Shown: positions 12,301 to 27,200 of the stretch, in pieces
Position numbering within the stretch: the first letter of the stretch is position 1
Layout of the letters: every line of letters begins with the position of its first letter
Assembly: GCA_014155875.1 (NCBI GenBank)
Contig: JACEFZ010018310.1
Span: 2,501 to 66,500 of the forward strand
Direction of reading: 5' to 3'
Length of the DNA: 64,000 nucleotides
From: Cepaea nemoralis
Taxonomy: Eukaryota > Mollusca > Gastropoda > Stylommatophora > Helicidae
Notes under the pieces: model-generated
Seen by the model: only the letters and a program-made list of their open reading frames with translations
Databases searched by the model: none
What the model was told of the DNA's origin: nothing
Translations under genes and position numbers: made by a program

Positions 12301-15300
12301 TGCTTCCCCCTCCTCCTGCTCTTCTTCTTCTTCTTCTTCTTCTTCTTCTTCTTCTTCTTCTTCTTCTTCTTCTTCTTCTTCTTCTTCTTCTTCTTCTTCT
12401 TCTTCTTCTTCTTCTTCTTCTTCTTCTTCTTCTTCTTCTTCTTCTTCGTCTTCTTCTTCTTCTTCTTCTTCTTCTTCTTCTTCTTCTTCTTCTTCTTCTT
12501 CTTCTTCTTCTTCCATTCCTTCCTTCTTCTCCTGCCTCTTCCACCTCCCCCTCTTCTTCTTGTTGTCTAGTATGCCTAATCCTGTCCACTAAGAGCCACA
12601 GTGGCACAGTTGCCATTCCCCAGCCTGCCTACCCAATTATTATTTGTTTGAATCCCAATCGAGGCAGAAGTTAAAAAAAAAGGAACATGTGCTCCGAGAT
12701 CGACTCACCCTACAATGGTTACCGCAGAATGTTCTGGGAAGTGAAGTCAGCAGGTATTGTGTTGACCACATCTCTCATCGAGCGACTGGGCAACTGTCAC
12801 CAGGGAGTAAGAACATCAACCATCCAACCAACCAACCAACAAATGAACCAGCCAGCCAGCCAGCCACCCAACCAGTCAGCGAACCAACCAACCAACTAAC
12901 TAATTGAATAACCAACCAACCAACTAACTAACCAACCAAACAACTACACAGCCAGCCAGCGAACCAATCAACCAACTAACTAACTAACCAACAAAATAGC
13001 CAACCAACTACCCAACCAGCCAGCGAACCAACCAACCAACTAACTAACCAACCAACCAGCCTACCAGCCAGCCAGCCAGCCACCCAACCAATCAACCAAC
13101 CAACTAACCAACCAACCAAACAACCAACCAACTACCCCGCCAGTCAGCGAACCAACTAACTAACTAACTAACCAATCAACCAACCAGCCACCCACCCACC
13201 CAACAAACCAAACAACTACCCAGCCAAACCAATCGACCAACCAACCAACAACCCAGCCAAACCAACCAACCAACTAACGAACCAGCCAGCCACCCAACCA
13301 ATCAACCAACCAAAAAACCAACCAACTACCCAGCCATCCAGAGAACTAACCAACCAATTAACCAACTAACTAACTAATCAACAAACCAACTAACGGACTG
13401 ACTGACCGACCGACCGACCAGCCAACCAACCAACCAAGGAACCAACCAACTCACTAACTTACTGACTGACGGGCGGAGGGCGGACGGACGGACCAACCGA
13501 CCGGCCGGCCGACCGACCGCCCAACCAACCTCACCTTACCTCACCTCGATATACAAAGATAAATGACAGAGAATATTCTTCATCTCGTGAAATGTTGCCT
13601 TTCCAAGGGCTATTCTGCATTTATTTTCCGTAATACATCTTCCATCTGCTGTTATTAAAGTACCCAAAATACTTCAATACACTGACGTGTTTCAGATTGG
13701 TTCCATGTACTTGGATGTTGCATTTGGGTATACACTTTCACTTGTAAAAACATTTGCTTACATTACTGTAAACAGCGGAGGTAACATTTCCTAGAAAATC
13801 ACAGTTGAGTCGAGTTAAGCTAAGAACCGACATCACTGCACTCAGGATATTACCATACGCGCTCTGTCCCATCGTTCAACAGCCAGCGAAAAGCCATACT
13901 ACTAATCGCACCCACCGGTATTTGATTAAAAGTTCTCCTGGTCTTCCCTCTCAGTTTTGAGATTCTTCCTGAACCCCTGCCGATCTCCCGCAATATCATT
14001 CTTTCCACACACGCGTTCTCAATCTGTTCCCCCGCCTTCTCCACATGGTCCCACAGAAAATCACAAAACAGCCAATTAATGCCGGACTTAATTGTGACGT
14101 CTTGTAAAGATCACGCAGCTAACTGTAAAGTAAGACGAAGCAGGCTATGACCACAAACCACAATACTGTCTTTCACCAGGAGACGAAAGAACACCCACTT
14201 TTCTGCAGATACCGTGAAACTATCCTACCTTACTACAGGTTCCAGGAGGAGATCCTCTCTGTTGTCCCGTTTGCTTCCGTGTTCTACCATGTCATCTCTG
14301 ATGAAGAAGGCAGTCAGATGAAGAATTTTGTGCAGAATAAGGTATGCCTGTGTTGATTGTCTTGTCGATATTGTTTGAATATTCATGTGTTGGTTATATT
14401 ATCAAGCCTATAGTACAGTCAAGCTGAAAGACATCTGTGGAAGTGTGGTTTCTGAGGAGAATGCAGAGAATGTCACGGACAGACAGAAAAAAACCAATGA
14501 CTGAGTCCTACAAGAAACAAATGAAAATCGTAACTGATTAGAGAAATTAAATGTAGACAGTCAAAATCTTTTGGGCATGTTATGAGAAGAAATAAATTGG
14601 AAAACTTGGTGACAAAAAAGCTTGCTCCAAATGTTGGGCGGCGCTTACCAGACTCAAATACCCCACATTGTGCCAACGGCTTCAGGCGGAGGAGAGCAAT
14701 TGGGAGGGTACACGCCTTATCCTAGTGCGAGGAAATGCAACCTAAAGACTAAATGTCATGGCAGGGCAGACCAAGCTCTAAGTCTTGTCTAGGATGGAAG
14801 CTCCGACCGGCGGACAGTTATAGCACTGCTTTGCTGATCCGGCAGCTTCTGCAGCTTGTCTTGTTCCAGATGTATTGGTGTTACCTTTCCTCTGGAGTAA
14901 ACTAGACAGGCCGAGAGTGAGATCATGCTGCATGGGCAATACATGGTCTCTAAATTCAACCCAATCTTTGTGTTATGGAGAGGTGTAACTCCATTTTACA
15001 AACTATCGTCTATCAAGCCAGTAAGGTGCCAGTCAGTAGTTATCAGTGTCACAATATACAGAAAGATTTGGAGTAGTTTATGGAGTATGCCTCAAGAACT
15101 GTGATCTTCTGTGTCCGGGTATACAGTGATCTGGGGTGATTTATTGTGTATTCCTCAAACATTGTAAATTGAGTCAAAAACCGACATCACTGCATTCGCG
15201 ACATTCCCAAATGTACCCAGTCCTCATCTGCAACAGCCAGCGAAGAGTCCCAAATGCTACTGGTACCAGCAGCAGTCTGATTATGTGTCCGTCTGGCCTT

Positions 15301-18300
15301 TCCTCTGAGCTTTGAGTGTCGGCCAGAACCTCTGGTCACTCCCTGCAGCAACATTCTCTCCAGGCCGTGATCTATCCATTCATCTGCATGCACTATACAC
15401 GTGATTCCAACGGTCCCTAACCAATCTGCCTTGTCGTGCACCAATACCCCAACAAGTGATACAGTTTCATTATCTTTAACATGCTCGTACATAATTCACA
15501 TCCGTAGATTGCTGAGAAGAGAACTCGTTACTCGCATCAGAGGTCAGTCCACATTCTTTTGACATGTCATGAGACGGGAAAAGCTGGAGTATGTCATCAC
15601 AACGGGAAGGTTGGAGGTGAGGAAGAAAGCAGGGGGAGACCAACTGAGAAGATGCTGGTCAGTTTGACATCACAGCATGGAGGAACATCAGTATCAGACA
15701 TAACTGGCAGTACACGGGACAGAAGGCCGTGGACAGACATGGTTACCGACGCCACACGGCATGAACTATAAGAAGAATGTTGCTACGGAAACATTTCTGT
15801 TTGCTGTATAAAATAATATGATCAGAATGGACTATTGTTAATTCAGGCCGCACAAGTCCATGGTACTTAGATACAGCTAGCCTTGGCACAGTTTGGTCTA
15901 TTCTTGGGACAATATCCTTAGTATTTGAATGGTTGTGGGTATTGATTTATTTATTTATTTAGGAACCGACATCACAGCATTCTGGACATTCCCATAAGCG
16001 CTCCGTCCCCATCCTCAGTAGCCAGCGAAGAGTTCCAACACTAATAGTTCCAGTAGCAATCTGATTATATGTCCGTCTCGCCTTTCCTCTGAGCGTCGAG
16101 CGTCGGCCAGATCCCCTCGTCACACCTCGCTGTCTCATTCTTACCAGACCATGGTGATCCATTTGCTCCTCCGAGGTGTACACGAGCTCCCACAAGGCCG
16201 CAACCACGTCTGCTTTGTCATGCATCAATACTCCACCAAGTTTTGCCGAGCCAGCCAATCTGTCCGCCTGTTCATTCCCCAGCATACCGGCATGCCCAGG
16301 AGAAAAGGTTGTGGGTATATGACATGGTTTCTCTTCTAGGTTGTATGAGTAAGTGTATGCGTGTGTGAGTGAGTGTATGCGTGTGTGAGTGTGTGTGAAT
16401 ATGTGTGCATGTGTGTGCATAAAGTAGTAGTAGTAGTTGTTGTAATAGTAGTTATTGTTATTATAGCAGTTGTAGCATTAGTAGCAGTAGGATTAGTACT
16501 GGTAGTAGTGTAGCAGTAGTAGTAGTAGTAGCAGCAGCAGCATTAACAGCAATATCTGCAGCAGCAGCAGCAGTAAGTGGTAGTAGTAGAGGTGGTGGTG
16601 GTAGTGGTTGTGGTGGTAGCAATAGCAGCAGCAGTAGCAGTAGTGACAGCAGTAGCAGCAGTAGTAGCAATAGCAGTAGTGGCAGCAGTAGCAGCAGTAG
16701 TAGCAGTAGTAGTAACAGCAGCAGTAGCAGCAGTAAAAGACCCGCGTTTCCTTAACCTGTAACCGTTCACTACTACAAGCCTTCCGCTGACAACTTCTTC
16801 TGTCCTTGGGTGTTTCAGCTCGTCCGGGGAAAAGTTGGGGTGGATGACGCTTTCGTATCTGATGTCAGAACCAGTGATCTGTGAGTCCTTTTCTTTTCTG
16901 TCTTTTTTAACATCATCGTCTTCGTCTTCATCATTTGAACATTGTTAATATCAGTTAAATCTCTGGGCAACATCATCTGAGCATCATCATCAACAAAACA
17001 TCTTTGAACAACATCGTAATCTGAACATCTTCAGCTACAGATAAACACTATCTGAACATTCGTCACCATCAGATGAACGCCATCATCTGAACATCATCTT
17101 CATCAATTGAACATTATCAGAACATCATGGTCTTTAACTACCCAATACATCATCAACACCATCATGGCATCAACTAAGCTATTATCGAAACAGCATCAAT
17201 ATGCGAACATCACCATCAGCACCCTAGGATAGACACATGACAATATGCAGTTAAATTAAACATCTTTATAAACATTTTTACCAACTAACCATCATCTAAA
17301 CATCAATTTCTGGACACAGTTACCATCAGCCATTTAAACATCATCAACTTAACATCTTTGTTTGAAAGTTTTTATCTGAATATTATCAGCATATTTAAAC
17401 ATCTCCTGTAGTCATCATCAACATCAAATAAACATAATAATTTAAACGTAACCATCATCATCAGTGTAAAAGTGATCATCAAGTGTGTAACATCAACAAT
17501 TTAACATGTTTATATGGAAGTATTCATCACATCATCTGTGCATCATTAACATAGAGCATCAGCACCATCGATTACATAAAATCTCATCATAATGAGAATC
17601 AACTTAATAATATATAAATATCATTACCTTCAACTAAATATTACACCAACTAAACACCATTATCAACTAAACATCAAAATCAAATAAACATTTTCATTGA
17701 AAATTCATCTGTACATTATCCTCATCTGAGCATGATCTTCAGCTAAACAGTATCTGTACAACATATTCATCAACTAAAAAGCATCGGTACAACAAATTCA
17801 TCAACTAAACAGCATGTGAAGAGCATAATCATCAACTAAACACCATATGTACATCATATTCATTAACTAAACATAATGTGTATAACATATTCATCAACTA
17901 AACAGCATCTTTACAACATATTCATCAACTAAAGAGCACCTGTACAACACATTAATCATCTAACCATCACAATCAACAAAGCATCATAAATAAACTTAAA
18001 CCAAACATAATCTTCATAAACTAAATGTTACATCACCTAAACATTAAATTCAACTAAACATCAAAATCAACTAAGCATCAAAATCAACTAAACCATCACC
18101 ATTAACGTATAATTAATCTAAACATCCTCATCTTCAGCAACAGAGCAGCTGTACATTTCAACGTCATCTATTGAACATCATCATCATCATACCTATCGTC
18201 ATATGAATATAATCTTGATGGAAATGTGTTATTTGATCATTCGAACCCCCCCCCCCCCCTTTAACTGACCCATGGTTTCCCAGAGCATGGATCTATGACG

Positions 18301-21170
18301 GGGAGTCGCCTGCTGCCACATCCGTGGCCAAGAGGATAGAGCATATAACAGGTCTTGACACATCGCAGAGGTTGCCTGATGGGCCAAGTTCGGGAGAAGC
18401 TTTTCAGGTATCATTGAGTCTTTCCTCTTCTACCCTTGGGCATAGAGATCACTTACTGTGTCTTTCTTCTTCTACTTTAGAATGTAGAGGTTTTTTGCTG
18501 TGTCTTTCCTCGTCTACCCTTGGGTGTAGAGGTTTCTTACTATGCAAAGTTTGCCAGTGCTTTTTTGAAGTGTAATCGGCTCCAGATGATAGTGGAACTC
18601 TGCCAGAGGTGGTCTGGAACCCTGGGAATTCTTCCAACCCCAGTATAAAAACGCGTGCACGGGTAGAATTGGTCTTTCTGTAGTCCACCACACCAAGTTA
18701 TGAGGCGCCCTTGCCTATAGTTATTGAATTTAGAACTTGAAAGGTTTTGCAGTGGAGTGGCTGACTAGTTAGTTTCAGCACGACTGGGTTAATGGTGGTG
18801 TAGTAATTTTTGTCACAACTCTTTTGTTTATGTCGAGTCTTAAGGTTTATGTTGTGTAACTTATGTTTTTATAGTGTCTTATTGTTGTCTGTGTTAGAGT
18901 CCTTTATTGTGTCATTCTACTCAGCTACTGTTTGAAGTTGTGGTACTTGGTGTACCCTGTTGTCTTACGTTCTGGTGACTGGATAGGGACCACCCTTTGT
19001 TGATGTTTTATGTCTGCAGTTGTCTGTTATGGAACTTAAATGTATTATTCAATCTGTTTGAACACAAATTGTCACCGAAGTTGTAGTAGTTGATACATAA
19101 AGAGTTATTTTTGTACTGTTCTTGATTTGTTTGTTTAGCCTGTTTTAGTTTTTACAACCACTATTTCTACCACAATCTGACACCTTAATTCACTGTCTGG
19201 TCCTCAAATATGACAGTCAAAGTCCAGAGTTGAGGCCCATGTCCAAGATCTCGCCCCTTCTCATCTAATTACTATAATCTTTTTTGTCAGTTGAGGGCGG
19301 TGTGAGGTTCTCTCTCTGTTTACTCCTTTTCTTCTTTGGTCACAACAAAGTCAGAGTTACTCTCTACCTCTTAGCACCTTAGCAAAGGAAACATCAGTCT
19401 TTCCCTTGTCTTTTCCCCTCAATTACAGAAGGAAGCTCAACGCAGTCTCACTATCCCATAAATCACAGCGCCGGTTAACAAAATGTTCACAAAATGTTAA
19501 CAAGAGGTTAACAAAAAGATAACAAGAGGTTAATAACAGATCGCCAAAAGGTTAACAAAAGATTAACAAAAGACTAAAAAAGATTAACAAACGGTTAACA
19601 AAAGGTTAACAAGAGGGTAACAAAAGATTTTCTAAAGTTAACAAAAGATTAACAAAAGATTAACAAAATGTTACAAAAGGTTCATAAGAGGTTAACAAAA
19701 CATAGACAAAAGGTTGACAAAAGGTTAACACGAGGTTAACAAGAGGTTAACAAAAGATTAACAAAAGGTGAAAAGAAGGTTAACAAAAGGCATTTAGAGT
19801 ATTTAATTGAGACAGCTTTGTATTATTTCAAAGTATAGAAGTGTGAATGTTTTTACACAGGTGGTCAACTACGGGCTAGGCGGACACTATGAAGTTCACA
19901 TGGATCCGTTTGAGGTGAGTGGACAAGGTTCGCAACTTACCCCACATTGTACACGCTTAGTTGTTCAGTGACTGTTGGGCTGTAAATTCTATGTGACTTT
20001 CTCTTCTATTAGGTTATGAGATGTGTGGTTTGTTTCTTTATAAACAATTCATTTCAAACTACAACAAAGACCGGTCCTCATCGGGACCGATTCAACGCAA
20101 TAATGAAAATGACAGTCAGCCAGAGTCCCATAAGACCAAAGGAACCGGAAGAGCAGAGAGGAGAAAATATAACCAGTCCTATTTTAGGACTAACTGGGAA
20201 GAGAACAAAGCAAGGAAAAATATCAAAACTCACAAAACAACGAATCCTAATTATAACCGACGCTGCAGAAGCCGGTTGCACGAGGCCGAATTTCCCCCCC
20301 CCCCCCCCCCCCCCTCGAAAATATTGGATTGGAATGAATAAATCAGTCTTCCTTACAACTCATAAACTTCTAGGAAACTAATGTGCTGGTTTTCCCCTGC
20401 CTTTCACATCCACACAAGCTATTTATATGCGTTATACATAGTGTTTGCAACGTCTCACTACACTTTGTATGTAGAACAGCTGTTTGTTGGAGATTATGTT
20501 ATCCGTCTTGCACACGGGAAACATACTCTCTAAGAAACAGCTGTTCTACATACAAAGTGTAGTGAGACTTTACAAACATCCTGTATTGTAATATCAGTAG
20601 CTTTTCAAGCAGCGTATTTTGACCATAATAAGCGCCACAGTGCTTTCGAAAGAACAGTGATAACACGAATTGTTCTTGGAAGAAGAAACGGCGGATGACA
20701 GAAACTGAAATACGACACATAAGAGATATTTCGGAGACATGAGAGATGTTTCGGAGACATGAGAGACTTTTTGGAGACATGAGAGACATTTCGGAGACAT
20801 GAGAGACATTTCAGAGACATGAGAGATGTTTCGGATGAGTCGAGTCAAGAACCGACATCAAAACACTCGAGACATTCCCATACATGCTCCGTCCACATCT
20901 TCAACAACCAGTGAAGAGTCTCACCACTAATGGTGCCAGTAGCAGTCTAATTATATCTCCGCCAGGCCTTAACTCCGAGTTTGGTGTGTCAGGCACAATC
21001 CTCACAATACCCGTCATTCCAAAGGGTCCCGACCACGTCTGCCTTATCATGCACCATACCCCGCCGAGATAGCCAGACACGACAGTGTTTATAAGCCAAC
21101 TGTCTTCGATGCTGATTTCTCGTAGAATATAAAAATTTGCTTCTTCTTTTTCTTTCCTTTTTCTTGATCA

Positions 21171-21257
<87 letters not shown>

Positions 21258-24200
21258 CCTCCCCCCCCCCTCTCCCACCTTCCACTTTTTATATTTCTTC
21301 TTCTGTTGTTTTTCTGCGATATGTTAAGAACTTTTCTTTAAATTCTTCTGTGACTGAGAATGGTTCATGAGTCACCTTCGTATGCTGCTGTTGTTACTGC
21401 CTATAAACTTATTCTTTGAAGTTTCTTACTATTTCCCCTTGCCTTTCGCACCCACTGAAGCTATTTACATGCTACGAATATTGTATTGCGAGTCTTTTGT
21501 TTTTCTTTCTTTCTAATTTTCTTAACATTTTTCCAGAGCTAGGGGACTTTATTTCAGCAGGTCGATCTTTTTTGAAAAACGGACATCCGCGGAGGAAACA
21601 TTCAGAGCCGTGCTGTGCTATGATACAGAGGGGCGGCCGTAAGGCGGTTTTATAAGGGGATGGCATTTTTAAAGAAAGAAAAAAAACATGGAAGAGGCGG
21701 CATCATCATACTGAGAACATCTACCGCACGGTACTGGACACAATGGATGGGGAGGGGGGGGGGGGTGACAATGAAATACTTATTTGTTTCAGTAATCTGC
21801 CACCGCACAGTTCTAATATTTGTTATAAGAATGTGCCACATTTATTTCAGACTGCCACCACACAGAAAGAGCTCCAGTTTTCAGGAGAGAGAATCGCCAC
21901 ATTCCTGATTTATGTAAGTATCTTGTCGGACTTCAGGCTGCGGCCGCTGCTGTGGGCCCACTCTCACCATCTCTAGCGTAGACTAACATTGACAGTGTCC
22001 TCTTGTCTATACCTCGGTCCACGAACAGGACATCAGACTGCATGTGATGAGGAGAAAAGTCATGTAGTATAGTAATATAGTATAGTAATATAGCTTAGTC
22101 GTATAGCTATGTAGAATTGTGTAGTAGTATAGTAGAGTAGTATAGTATAGTAGTTAGTTAGTTATTCGCGGTTTCAACTTCACGGCAAAGGGTCGCCCCA
22201 TTATGCTCCGTTCCCGTGCCAGTTAATTTTACACAAAATGCTCCTAACTTCCCGGTGTGAAAAGTGGTACAGACAGGAATCGCTACAAACCAACAGATTA
22301 GTATAGTATAGTAATATAGTTTAATAGTATATTATGGTAGTATAGTACAGCATGCCGGTCTCTCTGGCCGAGGGGTTACAACACTTTCTCCGTAATCCCG
22401 TTTATCACGCAGAGTCTCGTAGCGGGCGAGAACTGGGAGCGGTTCGTCCCCCGCTGGTGACTTGCGGGATAACTGAGCCGGCCGCTCAGAAAGCAATGGC
22501 AAACTACTGAGCGTAACCTTGCCAAGAAATCAACAGACAGCTGAAAGATGCTGCTGTTGACAGCAATGTCCTGTAAAGGATATGCAAAACATTTAAAACA
22601 TAGTACAGCATGCCGGTCTCTCTGGCTGTGGGGTTACAACACTTTTTCCGTAATCCCGTTTGTCACGCAGAGTCTCGTCGCGGGAGCGAGCTGGGAGCGG
22701 TTCGTCCCCCGCTGGTGACTTGCGGGACACTGAGCTGGCCGCTCAGAAAGCAATGGCAAACTACTGGGCGTAATCTTGCCAAGAAATCAACATACAGCTG
22801 AAAGATGCTGGTGTTGACAGCGAGGTCCTATAAAGGATATGCTAAAAAAAAAAAAAAATAGTACAGCATAGCATAGCATAGTAGTATTGTGTAGTAGCAC
22901 AGTATAGCTGAATAATAGTGAGGTATAATAGTGCGGTATAGTAGTATAGTAGTAAAGTATGATAGTATAGTATAGCAGATTAGTATCTGGCTCGGCCAGG
23001 GTAGGTCCGTACTAAGCTACAATATATGCACCCGTGACACATTGACAGAGGAATTTGTAGTTGTAAAGAATGTCTTACACCTGAATGGGTACTCCACTGG
23101 GTTTATAAAGCGCCACTGCCAACAGCTGAAACCACCACCCGACGAAACATCAGTCCTTTAACTCAAGGCATTTATCCGGCTAATCTTTCGAGGGGATGGC
23201 GTAATGCAACGTTTACAGGAACGGCTCATTATAGCAGCACCGATTCCCATCCCATCAGTAATATGAACTGTCCCTGTGTACGCCAAATCCAACTGTATAT
23301 ATCAATGTGCATGCAGGTGCCAGTTTACCTACATCGACAGAACAGAGAGACATTTAAACAACAGGGTGATCGAATACAAACCCAAATGAATTGATAGAGT
23401 AATGAACAAAGACTTTGGGAACTTGGCCAAGCGACACACCACACATCTCTTACGTCATCAAATGGACGGCATATTTTGGAAAACCGGCCACGCGATAGAT
23501 AGGGACAACGTGTTTCGTGTGTTATTTAACACACAAAATGGTCGTATGTTAAGCCGAAAGAAAGCAATCACCATTAATTTACAGCAGCAAGTGTTTTTGT
23601 TTTTCAAACAGAAAGGCATGATAATCCGTTAAAAATTACTAGACAATTCAAAGTACCGTGTGGATATGTGTATTGTATATTTCAGCTTGAAGGATTTATC
23701 TAATCACTTTAGTTTATGTTGTGTGATTTCTGCAGTATGTACCTGACTAGATGCAGCGAAATATGCCAGGCAATAAATCGTGAAATCTATTGTTTGTGTC
23801 TTCGTTATTCTAATTTATAAATTGCTTATTCAATACCAATGATGGCTTTTGTCTTTTGCAGTTGAGTGATGTTGAAAGAGGGGGGTCGACGGTGTTCACC
23901 CGAGTGGGGATGTCTGTTGCTCCCGTGAAAGTAAGTCACCGTGATTTCTGAAGCACTGCATGTTAGTGCCTTTGTTGGTATCACGTATTTCTGTTTTCCC
24001 TTCTTCTTTCTTTTGTTTGAAATTTACTATCTGTATCTTCCATGCTGTCTCTTATATAAATTTCATTGCGTTTGTTTTTAGCTTACTCAATGGTCCATAG
24101 AGTGTATCTTCTACTAGTTAGTTAGTTAGTTAGTCGTGGTTCCAACTTCACAGCAACGGGTCGTCCCCATTATGCCCCGTTCCTGTGCCAGTGAATATAC

Positions 24201-27200
24201 CTTCTACTAATGTTTCTCTAAGCCAGACGATTTGCCTAGATATATGGCATGGTGTCAAGTATATTACTTATGCTGTTTGTTACAATTCTCTTAAGTCTAC
24301 TGTCTACTATTGGAAAACTACATATTTACCTTTATTACTACTGCACCTTGCAGTCTTGACAGACGATAGTTTGTTACACTGTGCTTCAAAGAGGCTTAAT
24401 AACTACAACCCATGGAGTGACCAGGGACGGAGTTATAATTCTCCATAGCACAAAGCCTTGGCTTAATTGTAGAGACGTTGTGTTCCCCATGCAGCATGAT
24501 CCCTCTCTCGACCTGCCTAATTTACTCCAGAGGAAAGGTAATACCAATATATCTGGTACAATACGGGAGCTGCCGGGTCAGCAAAGCAATGCTCTAACTG
24601 TCCGCTTGTCGGAGCTTCGATCCTATGCCAGTTGCAGACTGTGGCTTAGGGCCTGGTCTACCCTGCCATGACTTTTGGCCTTTAGATTGCATTTCCTCGC
24701 ACCAGGATCATGCGTGTACCTTCACAATTGTGCTCCTCCGCCCGAAGCCGCTAGCACCGTGTAGGGTGATTCGGCGTTAACAGAAAGCAAACAGTACCAT
24801 TTACCGTTATACGGTAGCTCAGTTATATCTGACTCAGACCTGACTTCACCTTTCTTACAAAGAGTAGACTTTAGGGTATTACAAACTGCCCTTCCATCTT
24901 ATATCATCTTCGTTTTCCTGTTGCTTCATTCCTTCGTTTCCCCATGATTCCAAACTGTGCAGTATATACTTTTTAAAACAGCTTAAATTAATGTGCTTTC
25001 TGTCCACAGAATATGGCTTTGTTCTGGTACAGCTATACACCAGCACACAAACGAGATGACTTAACATACCACGCCGGATGTCCTGTACTCATCGGGCAGA
25101 AATGGAGTGAGTTGTTTATTCTTTTTCTCACTATATAAGTTCCAAATAAAAGTGTTAAGATTCGTCGCTTGGCATATTTCGCTGCATCTCGTCGGTTGCG
25201 TACTAAATATATAATGGTTGTTACCTATCATATAAAATGAATAGATTCATCATACTTTGGCTAAAAGGTGGAGAAAGGAATGTTTCGTGTGGAATGGCTC
25301 TCGTCGCTTCAGAGGTCACAGATCGTGAGAATTGTAAGGATATTCTTCCCTGACCATGCGGGTGTACGGGGAATGAACAGGCTGATAGGCTAACAGGGAA
25401 TGCACCTCTTGGTGGAATTTTGGTTATCGACAAAGGGGAGGTGGTCGTGCGCTTGTGGGACCAGGTGGAGAAGACGGAGGAACAGATTGAGAACCCATAT
25501 GTGGAAAGAATGAGATTGCGGGGATCGGCAGGGGTTCTGGAAGAATCTCAAAACTGAGACGGAAGACCAGGAGAACTTTTAATCAGAAAGCGGTGGGAAC
25601 GATTAGTAGTATGACTCTTTGCTGGCTGTTGAACGAGGGGACGGAGCACGTATGGGAATGCCCTGAGTGCAGGGATGTCGGTTCTTAACTCAACTCAACT
25701 CAACTTGGCTGAAATACAAAACATACAGTCTCTGGTAATGGAAGATGTATCATCTCCAACATATGTGCCCATGACCCTGCAATGACCATCCATCCATCAT
25801 GTGCCATGCCGGTAAGCGTGGGCGGTCATGTTCTGCCATCTCACTCGATCACCAGAGTCGTGGATCAGCTCCGTGTTTCTGTCTCGACCATGCCACAAGG
25901 CCAAGCCATCCAGGTACTTGATTCTAGGTCTTCCCCTTGGTCTGTTCCCCTCGATCTTACCAGTTGTCACCAAATTCTCCACTCCATTTCTTCTCATAAC
26001 ATGCCCAAAAAATTGTGACTGTCTACGTCTAATGTCTCTGATCAATGCAATGACCAGAAATATAATTATTTCCTTCATGATAACAAAGACAAAACTCCTT
26101 TCTTACACTCACCCACACCTAATGAGTGTTGATTTGACAGTTCATAGTTAAAACGATTAGTTTACCTTTACTGAATCCACCCTGACCGAATAAGTACTGG
26201 ATTGTCTACATTAGCCCCGCCCACATCGAATAAGCATTGAATTGTGTACATTAGCTCCGCACGCACCGAAGAAGCATTGGCTTGTCTACATTAGCTCCAC
26301 CCATACCGAATAAGCAAACTATCTGCGTTAGCTCCACCCATGTCAAATAAGCATTTAATTGTCTATATTAGCTCCACCCGCACCGAATAAGCATTAGAAT
26401 GTCTACATTAGCTCAACCCACACTGAATAAGCTTTGGATTGTCTATATTACCTTCAACCAGACCGAATAAACATTGGCTTGTTTATATTAGCTATATCCA
26501 CCCCGAATAAGCATTGGATTGTCTACATTATCTCCACCCACACCGAATAAGTATTGGCTTGTCTAGATTAGCTCCACCTACACCGAATAAGCATTTGACT
26601 GTCTACGTTAGCTCCACCCACACCGAATTAGCATTGGATGGTCTACATTAGCTCCACCCACGCTCAATTAGCATTGGATGGTCTACATTAGCTCCGCCCA
26701 TATCTAATAAGCAGTGGCTTATCTTTACTGGCTCAATCAAGATCGCTATATTAGCCCCACCCTGATCCAATTATCATTGGCCTGTCTGTAATATGCCGGC
26801 TCCGTGGCGAAGAGTTTACCAGCGCAGTTCGTAATCTCGCATACCCGCGTTCGAAACACAGTTGTGGGCGATTTGGCAGCATACCGCTTGTTTTTTTTTT
26901 TTAAGGAAATGACGTGGGTGTCGGTCTTTCAGAAAGCAATGGCAAACTACTTAACGTAAAATTTGCAAAGAGATCACAAGATCAAAAAATACTGGTGTTG
27001 TCTGCGACGTCCTGTAAAGGATATACAACTAACTTTTGTGTGTGTGTCTGTAATATAATTTCCCCAAAACATACTCAGTATTGACTAAAACAAATTAGCT
27101 CCGCCCAGAACACTGACTTGTCTCAACCTCTTGCTCCCACAGTTGTCAACAAATGGATCTGGACGTATGGAAATACATTTAGACGACGGTGTGGACTCCG

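Noticed and set aside
12159..12674. Long open frames of poly-Leu, poly-Ser, poly-Glu or poly-Arg
   Set aside because: They are translations of the TTC microsatellite; every frame of a pure triplet run is open. The same holds at 34633-35103, 37045-37500, 53103-53607 and 57402-58138.
23740..23780. Hammerhead core CTGACTAGATGCAGCGAAATAT in the Penelope-like tail
   Set aside because: Copies at 33400, 25180 (minus) and 33110 (minus) show CTGACGA..GCGAAA-like text, but stem II would be 1-2 bp and no cleavage triplet or stem I partner could be placed.
26165..26780. CRISPR-like array
   Set aside because: Contiguous tandem repeats without distinct spacers, in a eukaryotic intron.
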